Assembly: GCA_035280025.1 (NCBI GenBank)
Contig: DATEGT010000195.1
Coordinates: 7,302 to 71,301, forward strand
DNA length: 64,000 nucleotides
DNA from: VBDM01 sp035280025
GTDB lineage: Bacteria > Pseudomonadota > Gammaproteobacteria > Burkholderiales > SG8-39
Direction of reading: 5' to 3'
Both the position numbers and the translations under genes were made by a program. This document shows, in pieces, positions 8,658 to 16,774 of the stretch; positions within the stretch are counted from its first letter, which is position 1, and each line of letters opens with the position of its first letter. The notes under the pieces are model-generated. The model had not been told where the DNA came from, did no database searches, and was given only the letters and a program-made list of their open reading frames with translations.

Positions 8658-9080
8658 CTACTTCGCGAAGAGCCTGCCGATGTCCTTGAATGCCTTGAAC
8701 TCGAGGGCGTTTCCGCACGGGTCGAGCAGGAACATCGTCGCCTGCTCTCCCGGCTCGCCCTTGAAACGCACGTGCGGTTCGATGACGAAGCCCGCGCCGG
8801 CGGCCTTGAGCCTTTCGGCGAGCCGCTCCCATTCGTGCATCGGCAGGACGGCGCCGAAATGGCGGACCGGGACGCTGTCCCCGTCGACGGCGTTCGTGCT
8901 CACTTGGCCGGCCTGTTCCGGCGCGAGATGCGCCACGATCTGGTGCCCGTAGAAATCGAAGTCCACCCACTCGGGCGCGGAGCGCCCCTCGCGGCACCCG
9001 AGCAGTCCGCCGTAGAAGGCGCGAGCCTTCTCGAGGCTCGTCACCGGGAATGCAAGATGGAACGGCGGCAGCACGGTCAT
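8658..9080 (-). CDS. VOC family protein (glyoxalase/bleomycin-resistance fold)
   Basis: The 140-residue protein has two beta-alpha-beta-beta-beta repeats of the vicinal oxygen chelate fold. His8 in the first strand (FHLAFPVTSLEKARAFYGGLLGC) and a Glu in the last strand (PCGNALEFKAF) are in metal-ligand positions. Relatives are often annotated as dioxygenase-like or glyoxalase-like enzymes. It lies 4 bp downstream of the cytochrome c gene and so probably belongs to the sugar-dehydrogenase/cytochrome operon. Its substrate is unknown; detoxifying a reactive aldehyde product of that pathway is only a guess. Confidence 0.85.
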   Translation of the reverse strand: MTVLPPFHLAFPVTSLEKARAFYGGLLGCREGRSAPEWVDFDFYGHQIVAHLAPEQAGQVSTNAVDGDSVPVRHFGAVLPMHEWERLAERLKAAGAGFVIEPHVRFKGEPGEQATMFLLDPCGNALEFKAFKDIGRLFAK

Positions 9081-9084
9081 CCGC

Positions 9085-9666
9085 TCACTGCGGGTTCAGG
9101 CCTGCGACGTAGTCGGCAAGGATCTCGATATCTTTGTCCTTGAGAGGCTCGGCCGCCGCAGTCATGTTCCCGTCGAGATCGGCGCGCGTGCGCGCCTTGA
9201 ACTTGCGCAGCTGCACGAGCAGGTAGTCATACTGCTGCCCGGCGATCCGCGGGATGTGCTGCTGGCCGTGAAGAGCGGGTCCGTGGCATTGGACACAATT
9301 GAACTGCTGCGCGAGCTTCGGTCCGGCTGCGGCGTTCTCCGGCGATGTCTTGTGCGTCGGCGCCGCCGGCTTCTGCTTGGAGAAATAGGCGGCCAGCTCG
9401 TTCATCTCCTTGTTGCTCAGGTTCGCCGCCATCGGGCTCATTTGCGCGTCTTTGCGGTTGCCCTCGCGAAACTGATAGAGCTGGGTGGAAATCGCCTGCT
9501 CGGGCTGCCCGGCGAGCGACGGATTCGCGGCAATCACCGAGTTCCCGTCGGGTCCGTGGCACGCAGCGCACAGTTGCGGATCGGCCGCGAGAGCCGGGTC
9601 CCATGCGCAAAAGCAAAGCGCGGCGGCCCACGCCGCCGCGCCCGATTTGCCGAAAATGCCGTTCAC
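9085..9666 (-). CDS. Di-haem cytochrome c (c4/c553 type)
   Basis: The exported cytochrome of 193 residues has a signal peptide (about 1-28) and two covalent haem sites, CAACH near residue 33 and CVQCH near residue 124. Each is followed by a Met-containing ligand region (MSPMAANLS and GNMTAAAE). This is the two-domain cytochrome c4 architecture of a periplasmic electron carrier. It overlaps the start of nothing downstream, but its own start overlaps the stop of the PQQ-type sugar dehydrogenase by 4 bp. It is therefore the likely electron acceptor of that enzyme, delivering electrons to the respiratory chain. Confidence 0.92.
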   Translation of the reverse strand: MNGIFGKSGAAAWAAALCFCAWDPALAADPQLCAACHGPDGNSVIAANPSLAGQPEQAISTQLYQFREGNRKDAQMSPMAANLSNKEMNELAAYFSKQKPAAPTHKTSPENAAAGPKLAQQFNCVQCHGPALHGQQHIPRIAGQQYDYLLVQLRKFKARTRADLDGNMTAAAEPLKDKDIEILADYVAGLNPQ

Positions 9667-10886
9667 TTCTTCGCGTAGCTGACGCGGTAGAGGATACCGT
9701 TATAGTCGTCCGAGAACAGCAGCGATCCGTCCTTCATCTGCAGGATGTCCACGGGACGGCCCCACATGGGCGGGTCGGCCTTCTCGTCCTGCAGGAAGCC
9801 GGTGAGGAAGGGCGTCATCTTCGGGTTACCGTTCGCGTCGAAGGTCACGTGCATGATGTTGTAGCCCTGCTTCGGCTGGCGGTTCCACGAGCCGTGCATC
9901 GCGATGAACATGGTGTTCTGATACTCGGCCGGAAACATCTTGCCGCTGTAGAACTTCACGCCCAGCGGCGCGATATGCGTGCCGAGCTTGAGCGCCGGCT
10001 TGGTGAACTCCTTGCACGAGCGGTTCTTGCCGTAATCCGGATCGATCGTGTCGCCCTGGTGGCAGAACGGATATCCGAAGTTGGGCACGCTCTTCGCGGC
10101 GATGGAGACGCGGTGCAGCGTATCGTTCGGCGAGTTGTCGCCCAGCCAGTCGCGCCCGTGGTTGGTGAACCACACCTCCTTTGTCTTCGGGTTGAAGGTG
10201 ATGCCCACGGAGTTGCGCACGCCCAGCGCCACGGTCTCGAGCTTGCCGTCTGCGGGGTTGACGCGCATGACCGAAGCCTGCATGTAGCTCGGCATCACGA
10301 TGTTTCCTGGCGCGCCGATGTTGAAGTAGAGCTTGCCGTCCGGTCCAAGCGCCAGGTACTTCCAGAAGTGCCCGGGCTGCTGCGTCGGGTCGAGGCCGTC
10401 GATCACCACCTTGGGTGCCGGTGGATTGTCGAGGTTCCCCTCGATGCCGTCGTAGCGGCTTATGCGATCGCGTTCGGCGACGTACAGCGTGCCCTTGTTG
10501 AACACGATCCCGTTCGGCGAATTCAGCCCCTTGAGAACGGTCTTCACCTCGCGCTTGCCGCCCTCGTCGACCACGGCGTAGACGTTCTTTGCGATGCGAT
10601 TGCTGACGAACACCGTGCCCTTGTCGCCAAGCGCGAGCGAGCGGGCTTCCGGAATGCCTTCCGCCCACACTTCCACCTTGAAGCCGGCTGGAACCTTGAG
10701 CTTGTCGACCGGCAGATCCTTGGCGGCACGGCCGGTCATGTGGGGGGCGAACGGGTGCAGCGTGGACTTCTCCTGTTCAGGCGTCATGCCCTGCTTCCAG
10801 GAGGGCGGCGCGGCCGGGGCCTGAGCCAGCGCAACCGCGGCGAAGGGTGCGAGGAATAGTGCGGCTAAAGCCTTGCGGAAATGCAT
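9663..10886 (-). CDS. PQQ-dependent sugar dehydrogenase / sorbosone dehydrogenase family protein
   Basis: The 407-residue periplasmic enzyme has a signal peptide (about 1-22) and a six-bladed propeller of the soluble glucose/sorbosone dehydrogenase type, recognisable from repeats such as GFKVEVWAEGIPEARSLALGDKGT, GLNSPNGIVF, ALGPDGKLYFNIGAPGN, GVRNSVGITFNPKTKEVWFTNHGRD and DGSLLFSDDYNGILYRV. The family oxidises sugars or related alcohols or aldehydes with bound PQQ. Its genomic position supports this role: the PQQ biosynthesis operon starts divergently 200 bp away and a di-haem cytochrome c follows with 4-bp overlap. A strong AAGGAGGAG ribosome site precedes the ATG. The exact substrate is not predictable. 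Confidence 0.9.
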   Translation of the reverse strand: MHFRKALAALFLAPFAAVALAQAPAAPPSWKQGMTPEQEKSTLHPFAPHMTGRAAKDLPVDKLKVPAGFKVEVWAEGIPEARSLALGDKGTVFVSNRIAKNVYAVVDEGGKREVKTVLKGLNSPNGIVFNKGTLYVAERDRISRYDGIEGNLDNPPAPKVVIDGLDPTQQPGHFWKYLALGPDGKLYFNIGAPGNIVMPSYMQASVMRVNPADGKLETVALGVRNSVGITFNPKTKEVWFTNHGRDWLGDNSPNDTLHRVSIAAKSVPNFGYPFCHQGDTIDPDYGKNRSCKEFTKPALKLGTHIAPLGVKFYSGKMFPAEYQNTMFIAMHGSWNRQPKQGYNIMHVTFDANGNPKMTPFLTGFLQDEKADPPMWGRPVDILQMKDGSLLFSDDYNGILYRVSYAKK

Positions 10887-10958
10887 ATCTCCTCCTTTTT
10901 TGACTGCTTAGGCGGGATGCGAGTCGTGTGAATCGGGAGCTTTGCCGGGTACGGTCCT

Positions 10959-10988
10959 AGTGTAGCCAGAGATGATCGGCATAATCAA
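10959..10988 (-). promoter_or_regulatory. Candidate sigma70 promoter for the sugar dehydrogenase operon
   Basis: On the minus strand a TTGATT (10983-10988) is followed after 18 bp by TACACT (10959-10964). Each box matches four of six consensus positions. It would give a leader of about 65 nt before the ATG at 10886. The evidence is weak and based only on sequence match and position. Confidence 0.35.
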
Positions 10989-11005
10989 GGCGGCCGCACT
11001 TCGGC

Positions 11006-11032
11006 TTGATTCCGGTCCGTTGGTGCTATACT
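11006..11032 (+). promoter_or_regulatory. Candidate promoter for the pqq operon
   Basis: TTGATT at 11006-11011 and a good TATACT -10 at 11027-11032 lie 15 bp apart, slightly shorter than the ideal 17. Transcription would start near 11039, about 48 nt before pqqA. The spacing suggests that an activator may be needed. Confidence 0.4.
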
Positions 11033-11086
11033 GGCCCGCGAGAAGCTTCAGGGCTTGAAGGCGCAACCTACTGAGGAGCCAAAACG

Positions 11087-11185
11087 ATGACTTGGGAAAC
11101 CCCAGAGTTTGTCGAAGTGAAGATGGATGCCGAAATCAACTCCTATCAGGACGACTTCGGCGGCGACCGGGACACCGGCGTCTAA
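11087..11185 (+). CDS. pqqA: PQQ precursor peptide PqqA
   Basis: This 32-residue ribosomal peptide is the substrate from which pyrroloquinoline quinone is made. It has the invariant E-x-x-x-Y pair, Glu16 and Tyr20 (AEINSY), that PqqE cross-links. A GGAG ribosome site lies 9 nt before the ATG. It is longer than the 22-24 residues of the Klebsiella type because of an acidic, glycine-rich tail after Tyr20 (QDDFGGDRDTGV). It is the first gene of pqqA-B-C-D-E; a 90-bp gap with potential secondary structure separates it from pqqB. Confidence 0.96.
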   Translation: MTWETPEFVEVKMDAEINSYQDDFGGDRDTGV

Positions 11186-11275
11186 ATCCTCCGCCCCGCA
11201 CCACAGCTCGTTTTCCTAGCTCCGGTTCCCGGGTGAACGTTCTCCGGGGGCGGTGGGGTCGTCTGCGCTTCCAAC

Positions 11276-12175
11276 ATGCGTATCCGGGTGCTGGGAGCTG
11301 CCGCCGGCGGGGGCTTTCCGCAGTGGAATTGCGGCTGCCCGAACTGCCGTGACGCGCGTTCGGGCGCGCTAGCCGCCAAACCGCTCACGCAGGAGTCCGT
11401 CGCGGTCAGCGCGGACGGTGAGCGCTGGCTTCTCCTCAACGCGTCGCCCGAGATCCGCTCCCAGATCGAGAGCAATTCGATTCTGCATCCCCGCGGGCCG
11501 CGTCATTCGCCGATCGCCGCCATTTTTCTCAGCAACGGCGACCTGGATCACTGCCTCGGCCTGCTCTCGCTCCGCGAATCGCACCCGCTCGTCATCTACG
11601 CGACCGAACGTGTGCGCCTCGGATTCACCGGGGGAAACGTCCTCTACCGGACCCTTCAGCGTTTCCCCGGCCAGGTGACGTGGCGGACGCTCGAGCCGGG
11701 GCGGGAAGCGGACCTCGGTCGACTCGCGGTGGGGGTCTTGCCTGCGCCGGGGAAGCCCCCGATCCACCTGGAAGGAAGCGGAATCTCCGATCCCGGTGAT
11801 AATGTCGGCTTTCTGATTCACGACCGGGGCACAGGTAAGCGTCTGGCCTACTTTTCCGCCGCCGCCGCGATCACTCCGGCTATGAGAGCCGCTTTCGATA
11901 CCGCCGATTGCGTCTTTTTCGACGGCACTTTCTGGTCGAGCGACGAGCTCATCGCGCTCGGTCTCGGCGACAAGCGCGCCGAGCAGATGGCACACCTCCC
12001 GGTGGGCGGCAAGGACGGCAGCTTGGAGGCGCTGGCAGGAATGCGCGCAAGCAAACGGATCTATATACATGTCAACAACACCAACCCGCTCTTGCGTCCC
12101 CACTCCGCGGAGCGCAGACAGGTCGAAGCCGGGGGCTGGGAAATCGCCTGCGACGGCATGGAGGTAGAGTTGTGA
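11276..12175 (+). CDS. pqqB: PQQ biosynthesis protein PqqB
   Basis: This 299-residue metallo-beta-lactamase-fold protein hydroxylates the cross-linked Glu-Tyr dipeptide intermediate in current models of the pathway. It begins with the diagnostic MRIRVLGAAAGGGFPQWNCGCPNC stretch, which includes the structural zinc cysteines, and carries the SNGDLDHCLGLLSLRES metal-site region near 83-99. Length is normal. No clear Shine-Dalgarno precedes the ATG, which may lower its translation relative to pqqA. Its TGA overlaps the GTG start of pqqC. Confidence 0.96.
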   Translation: MRIRVLGAAAGGGFPQWNCGCPNCRDARSGALAAKPLTQESVAVSADGERWLLLNASPEIRSQIESNSILHPRGPRHSPIAAIFLSNGDLDHCLGLLSLRESHPLVIYATERVRLGFTGGNVLYRTLQRFPGQVTWRTLEPGREADLGRLAVGVLPAPGKPPIHLEGSGISDPGDNVGFLIHDRGTGKRLAYFSAAAAITPAMRAAFDTADCVFFDGTFWSSDELIALGLGDKRAEQMAHLPVGGKDGSLEALAGMRASKRIYIHVNNTNPLLRPHSAERRQVEAGGWEIACDGMEVEL

Positions 12176-12903
12176 ATGCTCCAGGGCGCCCGCCGTTGCC
12201 GCGCGAGGAATTCGTCGAATGGCTGCGGCGCGAGGGCGAGGCGCGCTACCACGACCGCCACCGCTACCACGTGCTGATGCACGAGGGGAAACTCACGCGC
12301 GCGCAACTCCAGCAGTGGGTCCTCAACCGGTACTACTACCAGACGCGCATTCCCGTCAAGGATGCGATCATCGTCTCCAAGTCCGAAGATCCGGCCTTCC
12401 GCCGCATGTGGATCCGCCGCATTCAAGAGCACGACGGCGAAACGCAGGGCGAAGGGGGACTCGCGCTTTGGTTGCGGCTCGCCGAGGGCGTCGGCCTGGA
12501 TCGCGATGAGGTCTCGAGTTGCCGCTCGGTCCTGCCCGGCGTGCGCTTCGCCTGCGACGCCTACGTGGACCTAGTGCGCAGCCGCAGCCTGCTCGAGGCG
12601 GTGGCATCCTCGCTCACCGAATTCTTCGCGCCCGACATCATGACCAAGCGGGTCCTGGCCTGGGAAAAACATTACCCCTGGGTGAGCCCGGAGATGCTCG
12701 CGTACTTCCGCGGACGGGTGACGCGCGCGAAGCGCGATTCGGCCGAAGCCATCGAATTTGCCGTGCAGCACGCGACCAGCTACGAGCTCCAGGAGCGTTG
12801 CGTTGCCGCTCTGATCCGCAAGACCGAGATCCTGTGGCAATTGCTCGATTGCGTTTACGCCGCCTACATCGACCCCGCGTGGGGAACGGGCGGGCCGCGG
12901 TGA
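12172..12903 (+). CDS. pqqC: Pyrroloquinoline-quinone synthase PqqC (GTG start)
   Basis: PqqC performs the final ring closure and oxygen-dependent oxidation to PQQ without a cofactor. The 243-residue all-helical protein has the family motifs RYHDRHRYHVLMHEGKL (about 24-40), VLNRYYYQTRIPVKDA (about 47-62), and RRIQEHDGE near 82-90. The start is GTG at 12172, overlapping the pqqB stop (GTGA); a longer reading upstream would run inside pqqB. Its own stop overlaps the pqqD start in the same way. Confidence 0.96.
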   Translation: MNAPGRPPLPREEFVEWLRREGEARYHDRHRYHVLMHEGKLTRAQLQQWVLNRYYYQTRIPVKDAIIVSKSEDPAFRRMWIRRIQEHDGETQGEGGLALWLRLAEGVGLDRDEVSSCRSVLPGVRFACDAYVDLVRSRSLLEAVASSLTEFFAPDIMTKRVLAWEKHYPWVSPEMLAYFRGRVTRAKRDSAEAIEFAVQHATSYELQERCVAALIRKTEILWQLLDCVYAAYIDPAWGTGGPR

Positions 12904-13178
12904 TTCGCGCCGACACCCGGCCGCGGATCGCTTCCAAGGCGCGCCTGCGCTACGATCGCAAGACGGACCGCACCATGCTCCTCTATCCGGAGAAAGGCCT
13001 CGTGCTCAATCCGACCGCCGCCGAGATCGCCAAGCTGTGCACGGGAGAGCATTCGGTCGCAGCCATCGTCTCGCAGCTCGCCTCCCGGTACGGCAAGAAC
13101 ACCGCAGAGATCGAGGGCGAGGTGATGAAGTTCTTGACGGCTCTGGCCGAGCGCGGCCTGCTGCAGGAGGCCACTTGA
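12900..13178 (+). CDS. pqqD: PqqA-binding chaperone PqqD (GTG start)
   Basis: PqqD is the RiPP recognition element that binds PqqA and presents it to PqqE. The 92-residue protein starts with GTG at 12900 (IRADTRPRIASKARLRYD) and has the winged-helix pattern RTMLLYPEKGLVLNPTAAEIAKLC and a C-terminal helical section ending RGLLQEAT. It is free-standing, not fused to PqqC or PqqE. It overlaps pqqC by 4 bp at its start and pqqE by 4 bp at its end. Confidence 0.94.
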   Translation: MIRADTRPRIASKARLRYDRKTDRTMLLYPEKGLVLNPTAAEIAKLCTGEHSVAAIVSQLASRYGKNTAEIEGEVMKFLTALAERGLLQEAT

Positions 13179-14272
13179 GCGAGACGTACCGGCCTTACAC
13201 GCTGGTCGCCGAGCTGACCTATCGCTGCCCGCTGCGCTGCAGCTATTGCTCGAACCCGATCGACTGGGCGAAGCGCAAGAACGAGCTCGACACCGAGACT
13301 TGGCTGCGCGTGTTCCGCGAAGCCGAGGATTTGGGCGTAGTCGGGCTCAACCTCACCGGCGGCGAGCCGATCCTGCGCAAGGACCTGGAAGAGCTGATCG
13401 CCGGCGCGAGGAAGCTCGACCTGTACACCAACCTGATCACCAGCGGCATTCCGCTCTCGCGCGATCGGCTCGCGGAATTCCGCGCAGCGGGCCTGGACAA
13501 CGTCCAGGTCTCGGTGCAGGACATCAGCGCGGATCGGTCCGACCGCGTCGCCGGCTTGCAATCCTTCGAAAAGAAACTCGAGGCGTGCGCGTGGGTGAAG
13601 GAGCTCGGGATGCCGCTCACGCTCAACGTCGTCCTCCATCGCGACAACCTCGGAAACGTCGGCGAGATCGTCGCGCTCGCCGAGCGTCTCAAGGCGGACC
13701 GTCTCGAGCTTGCCAACACCCAGTATCTCGGTTGGGCGCTCGTCAACCGGCGCGCGCTCCTGCCGACGCGAGATCAGATCGAGTCCGCCCGCAAGGTCGC
13801 GGCAGCGGCGAGGAAGCGACTCGTCGGACGGATGGAAGTGCTGTTCGTTACGCCCGACTATTACACCGACTATCCCAAGAGCTGCATGGACGGCTGGGGA
13901 CGGCGGTTCATCGTCGTGAGCCCCGACGGGCTCGCCCTCCCCTGCCACGCTGCGCATACGCTTCCCGGCGTAAGATTCGACAACGTCCGCGACCGCGCTC
14001 TCGGCGCAATCTGGTCGGAGTCGACAGGGTTCAACGCGTTCCGTGGCGAAGCGTGGATGCCGGAGCCCTGCAGGAGTTGCGCCAAACGCGCGGTCGATTA
14101 CGGCGGTTGCCGCTGCCAGGCCTACCACCTGGCGGGCAACGCTTCGGCTACTGATCCCACGTGCACGCTCGCACCGTCACACGGTCTCATCGAAACCGCG
14201 CGCACCGAAGCCCTCGCAGGTGAGCCGGCGACCATGCGCTACCGGTCGGTCAGGATAGCGGCGACGAGGTAA
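13175..14272 (+). CDS. pqqE: PqqA peptide cyclase PqqE, radical SAM (TTG start)
   Basis: PqqE forms the carbon-carbon bond between Glu and Tyr of PqqA. The 365-residue protein has the radical SAM cluster motif CPLRCSYC (Cys18, Cys22, Cys25), the GGEPILRKDL SAM-binding stretch near 63-72, and a SPASM/auxiliary cluster region at the C-terminus (CRSCAKRAVDYGGCRCQA). The start that fits the family is TTG at 13175, overlapping the pqqD stop by 4 bp. It is the last recognisable pqq gene; no pqqF peptidase follows, as in many genomes. Confidence 0.96.
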   Translation: MSETYRPYTLVAELTYRCPLRCSYCSNPIDWAKRKNELDTETWLRVFREAEDLGVVGLNLTGGEPILRKDLEELIAGARKLDLYTNLITSGIPLSRDRLAEFRAAGLDNVQVSVQDISADRSDRVAGLQSFEKKLEACAWVKELGMPLTLNVVLHRDNLGNVGEIVALAERLKADRLELANTQYLGWALVNRRALLPTRDQIESARKVAAAARKRLVGRMEVLFVTPDYYTDYPKSCMDGWGRRFIVVSPDGLALPCHAAHTLPGVRFDNVRDRALGAIWSESTGFNAFRGEAWMPEPCRSCAKRAVDYGGCRCQAYHLAGNASATDPTCTLAPSHGLIETARTEALAGEPATMRYRSVRIAATR

Positions 14273-14378
14273 AGCGCTGCGCGGCGGCCGAAGTACAGGC
14301 TCCCGCGGTCAAAGACCGTTCAGCCGCACCACGCGATGGTGTGGCCAAGCGGCCCGGCGAGGCGGTTCATGAGCGTCC

Positions 14379-15035
14379 TCACGGAACATTCTCGCGGTGC
14401 CGGTCGATCCAGTAGGCCCAGGGAGCGAAGATGAGGAGGGCGATGATTCCGAAGATCGCCACCGAATTCTCGCTCGGCGGGCGCGATGCCCACGGACCCG
14501 GGATGTACAGCGCGAGCAGCAGACACACGAATCCCCACCACGCAAAGGTCCCGGAGCGATCCTTGCCCCGGGTAGCCCGGACGTAGAGCGCGATTCCCGC
14601 GGCGAACAGGAGACCCTCGACCGCGAAAGTCGCGGGTATCGACCGCCACAGACCGAGGCCTAGCTTCTCGGTCCCTCCGGGATAGAGCGGCATGTCGGGA
14701 CGGTGGCTGACAAAATCGAGCAGCCAGTGGCTCGCCACCACGATCGCCACCCAGACCGATCCGCCTCGATCGCGGCTCGCGGCGAAATAGACGAGCGCGA
14801 AGGCGATAGACCACGCCAGCGTCATGAGGAGGCTGTGCGACCAGGGATAGTAGGTGAAGTCGAAGGGGTTGATCGCGGTGATTCCCGGCACGATACGGAA
14901 ATGCTCGATGCCTGCGAGCACCAGCACCGGCCATACCACATCGAGGAAGGCCGCGGCGAGCACCAGCGTGCCGAGCGAGACCTTGGGCGCCTTCTTCTTT
15001 GCCGCGAAGGCTACCGCAAAGTGGCCGATGAACAT
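14379..15035 (-). CDS. Membrane-bound metal-dependent hydrolase-like protein (YdjM/DUF457-like)
   Basis: The 218-residue integral membrane protein has about five to six hydrophobic spans and the scattered His/Asp pattern of the YdjM/DUF457 group: GHFAVAF at the N-terminus, AAFLDVVWP near 27-35, YYPWSHSLLMTL near 62-73, and ASHWLLDFVSHRPDMPLYPG near 101-120. Family members are inner-membrane proteins with putative metal-dependent hydrolase activity, but no reaction is firmly known. It sits 1 bp after the stop side of the upstream chalcone-isomerase-like gene and probably shares its transcript. The 106 bp between it and pqqE hold no gene. Confidence 0.75.
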   Translation of the reverse strand: MFIGHFAVAFAAKKKAPKVSLGTLVLAAAFLDVVWPVLVLAGIEHFRIVPGITAINPFDFTYYPWSHSLLMTLAWSIAFALVYFAASRDRGGSVWVAIVVASHWLLDFVSHRPDMPLYPGGTEKLGLGLWRSIPATFAVEGLLFAAGIALYVRATRGKDRSGTFAWWGFVCLLLALYIPGPWASRPPSENSVAIFGIIALLIFAPWAYWIDRHRENVP

Positions 15036-15036
15036 C

Positions 15037-15597
15037 TCATCCTCCCAAGAGAGCTCTTTTCAGGTCCCTCGACACCGGGTCGTCACCGAGCCAGATCCGA
15101 AGCAGCGCGCGATAGAAATCCTCGCCGGCGATGATCTTGCCGCGGGGTTCGCCGTTCAGGACGACGCGCGTCCCCGCCCCGGGGAGCCAATCGAGGGCGA
15201 TCACGTCGCCCTCCCTCGCCGATTGCAATCCGTTCATGATGGCGGCGAGCTCGCCCACGCGCTCCTTCAGGGATTCCCGCTCGGCGACGGGCGTGTTGTC
15301 GCGTATACCCTCGTCGAGCGCATCGATGAGCTGCCTTGCGCTCAGATCGCGCATCAGGCGCATCGAGACGCGCTTCGCACCGGGAAGCGCGAGGACTTCT
15401 TCGGAGCTGGTCTTCTTCTCGACGAGGTACAGGCCTGCGACGTAGACCTTGAAAAAGGCTTTGGTGCGCAAGCCCGCGCCGTTCAGCACGAGGTCGCTGG
15501 CTTCCAGGCGGATACGATCGTCGACCTTGACGCCCGCGACTTCCGCGGCAAGCGCTGGGAGGGAGAGAAAGGCGAGGAGCAGCAGTCCCCTTCGCAC
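15037..15597 (-). CDS. Exported chalcone isomerase-like family protein
   Basis: The 186-residue protein has an N-terminal signal peptide (about 1-17, ending ALAAE) and a chalcone-isomerase-like domain: VAGVKVDDRIRLEASDLVLNGAGLRTKAFFKVYVAGLYL (about 20-58), a middle helical region (RQLIDALDEGI), and GEDFYRALLRIWLGDDPVSRDLKRALLG at the end. Bacterial members are periplasmic, lack the plant catalytic context, and are thought to bind fatty-acid-like ligands; the function is unknown. It starts with GTG, touching the stop of the upstream lyase gene. Confidence 0.82.
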   Translation of the reverse strand: MRRGLLLLAFLSLPALAAEVAGVKVDDRIRLEASDLVLNGAGLRTKAFFKVYVAGLYLVEKKTSSEEVLALPGAKRVSMRLMRDLSARQLIDALDEGIRDNTPVAERESLKERVGELAAIMNGLQSAREGDVIALDWLPGAGTRVVLNGEPRGKIIAGEDFYRALLRIWLGDDPVSRDLKRALLGG

Positions 15598-16766
15598 TAG
15601 GCGCTTTCGTAGAGGCGCGTGAGCACGAACTCCCGATGCCCCAGAGCCTCGGCCGCGGTGAGCCGCCCGTTGGCGGTGCGGAACATCATCTCCAGCAACT
15701 TGTCGCCCGCCTGGTCCATGTTGATCTCGCGCCGGGTAATGCCGGAAACGTCAACGTCGATGTGCTCTGGCATCAGGCGGACAGTCCGCGGGTTGGCGCA
15801 GATCTTGATCACCGGCAATATCGGATTGCCGATGACATTACCCTGCCCCGTCGGGAAGAAGTGCACCGCATAGCCGCTCGCCGCGCACAGCGTCACCATC
15901 TCGGCCGCTGCCGAAGACGAGTCCATGAACCACAGCCCGGGCGCGCCGGGAACCTCGGCCTTGTCGAGCACTCCGTCCACCAAGCATTTCTTGCCGATTT
16001 TCTGGATGTTCCCCAGCGCCTTTTCCTCGATGGTCGTCAGGCCGCCGGCGATATTGCCCTTGGTCGGCTGCGACTCGGACAGATCGCTCGTCTTGTGGCG
16101 ATTCACTACTTCCTGATAGCGGTCGAACATGAACATGAAACGCTCGCGTACCGCGGGCGTTCTGCAGCGTTCGGCGACAAGGCGCTCGCCGCCGGTAAGC
16201 TCGGTCGTTTCCCCGAAGACCAGGGTCGCGCCGTGCGGGTACAGCTTGTCGAAGGCGTTACCCACGCAAGGGTTGGCGCCGATTCCGGATGTCGTGTCGG
16301 ACTCTCCGCACTTGGTGGACACCCACAAGTCGCAGAGCGGGCGTTCCTCGCGCCGAAGCTCCGAGGCCCACTGGACGTATTCCTTCGTCTTGTGCGAGGC
16401 GCGCCGTATCGTTTCCAGGTCGCCGTTACCCTCGATGCCGAAAAAGGACACGGGCTTTCCGGTCTTCGCGATCCCGTCGGCGACGCGCTTCGCCCAGCCG
16501 TCCTCGATCCCGATCACGATTGCGGCGGCGACGTTGGGATTGGCACCGGTGCCAATCAGCGTGCGGAAATGAAGCTCCAGGTCGGCGCCGAACTGCAGGC
16601 GCCCGTACGGATGGGGGATCGCGAGCGCGCCCTTGATGTTGGCGGCCACGGCCTCGGACACGGCGTTCGACAAGTCGTCCACCGGCAGGACGATCACGTG
16701 GTTGCGCACGCCGACGCGGCCGTTCTCGCGCCTGTAGCCTTGAAACGTCGCGTTTTTCAGATCCAT
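15597..16766 (-). CDS. UxaA-family lyase large subunit (SuyB-like / altronate dehydratase C-terminal part)
   Basis: The 389-residue protein belongs to the galactarate/altronate dehydratase family (IPHPYGRLQFG, GIEGNGDLETIRR, WVSTKCGESDTTSGIGANPCVGNAFDKLYP, AASGYAVHFFPTGQGNVIGNPILPVIKICANP). The conserved cysteines are ligands for the iron(-sulfur) centre. I chose ATG 16766, which has a GAGG ribosome site; a GTG at 16778 overlapping the upstream stop is an alternative. The small SAF-domain subunit is encoded separately just upstream. This two-gene arrangement with about 93 and 389 residues matches (2R)-sulfolactate sulfo-lyase SuyA/SuyB, although other alpha-hydroxyacid lyases of the family remain possible. 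Confidence 0.85.
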   Translation of the reverse strand: MDLKNATFQGYRRENGRVGVRNHVIVLPVDDLSNAVSEAVAANIKGALAIPHPYGRLQFGADLELHFRTLIGTGANPNVAAAIVIGIEDGWAKRVADGIAKTGKPVSFFGIEGNGDLETIRRASHKTKEYVQWASELRREERPLCDLWVSTKCGESDTTSGIGANPCVGNAFDKLYPHGATLVFGETTELTGGERLVAERCRTPAVRERFMFMFDRYQEVVNRHKTSDLSESQPTKGNIAGGLTTIEEKALGNIQKIGKKCLVDGVLDKAEVPGAPGLWFMDSSSAAAEMVTLCAASGYAVHFFPTGQGNVIGNPILPVIKICANPRTVRLMPEHIDVDVSGITRREINMDQAGDKLLEMMFRTANGRLTAAEALGHREFVLTRLYESA

Positions 16767-16774
16767 GGCCGTCC

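Noticed and set aside
14273..14378. Terminator after pqqE
   Set aside because: A short CACCAC/ATGGTG hairpin exists, but without a T tract.
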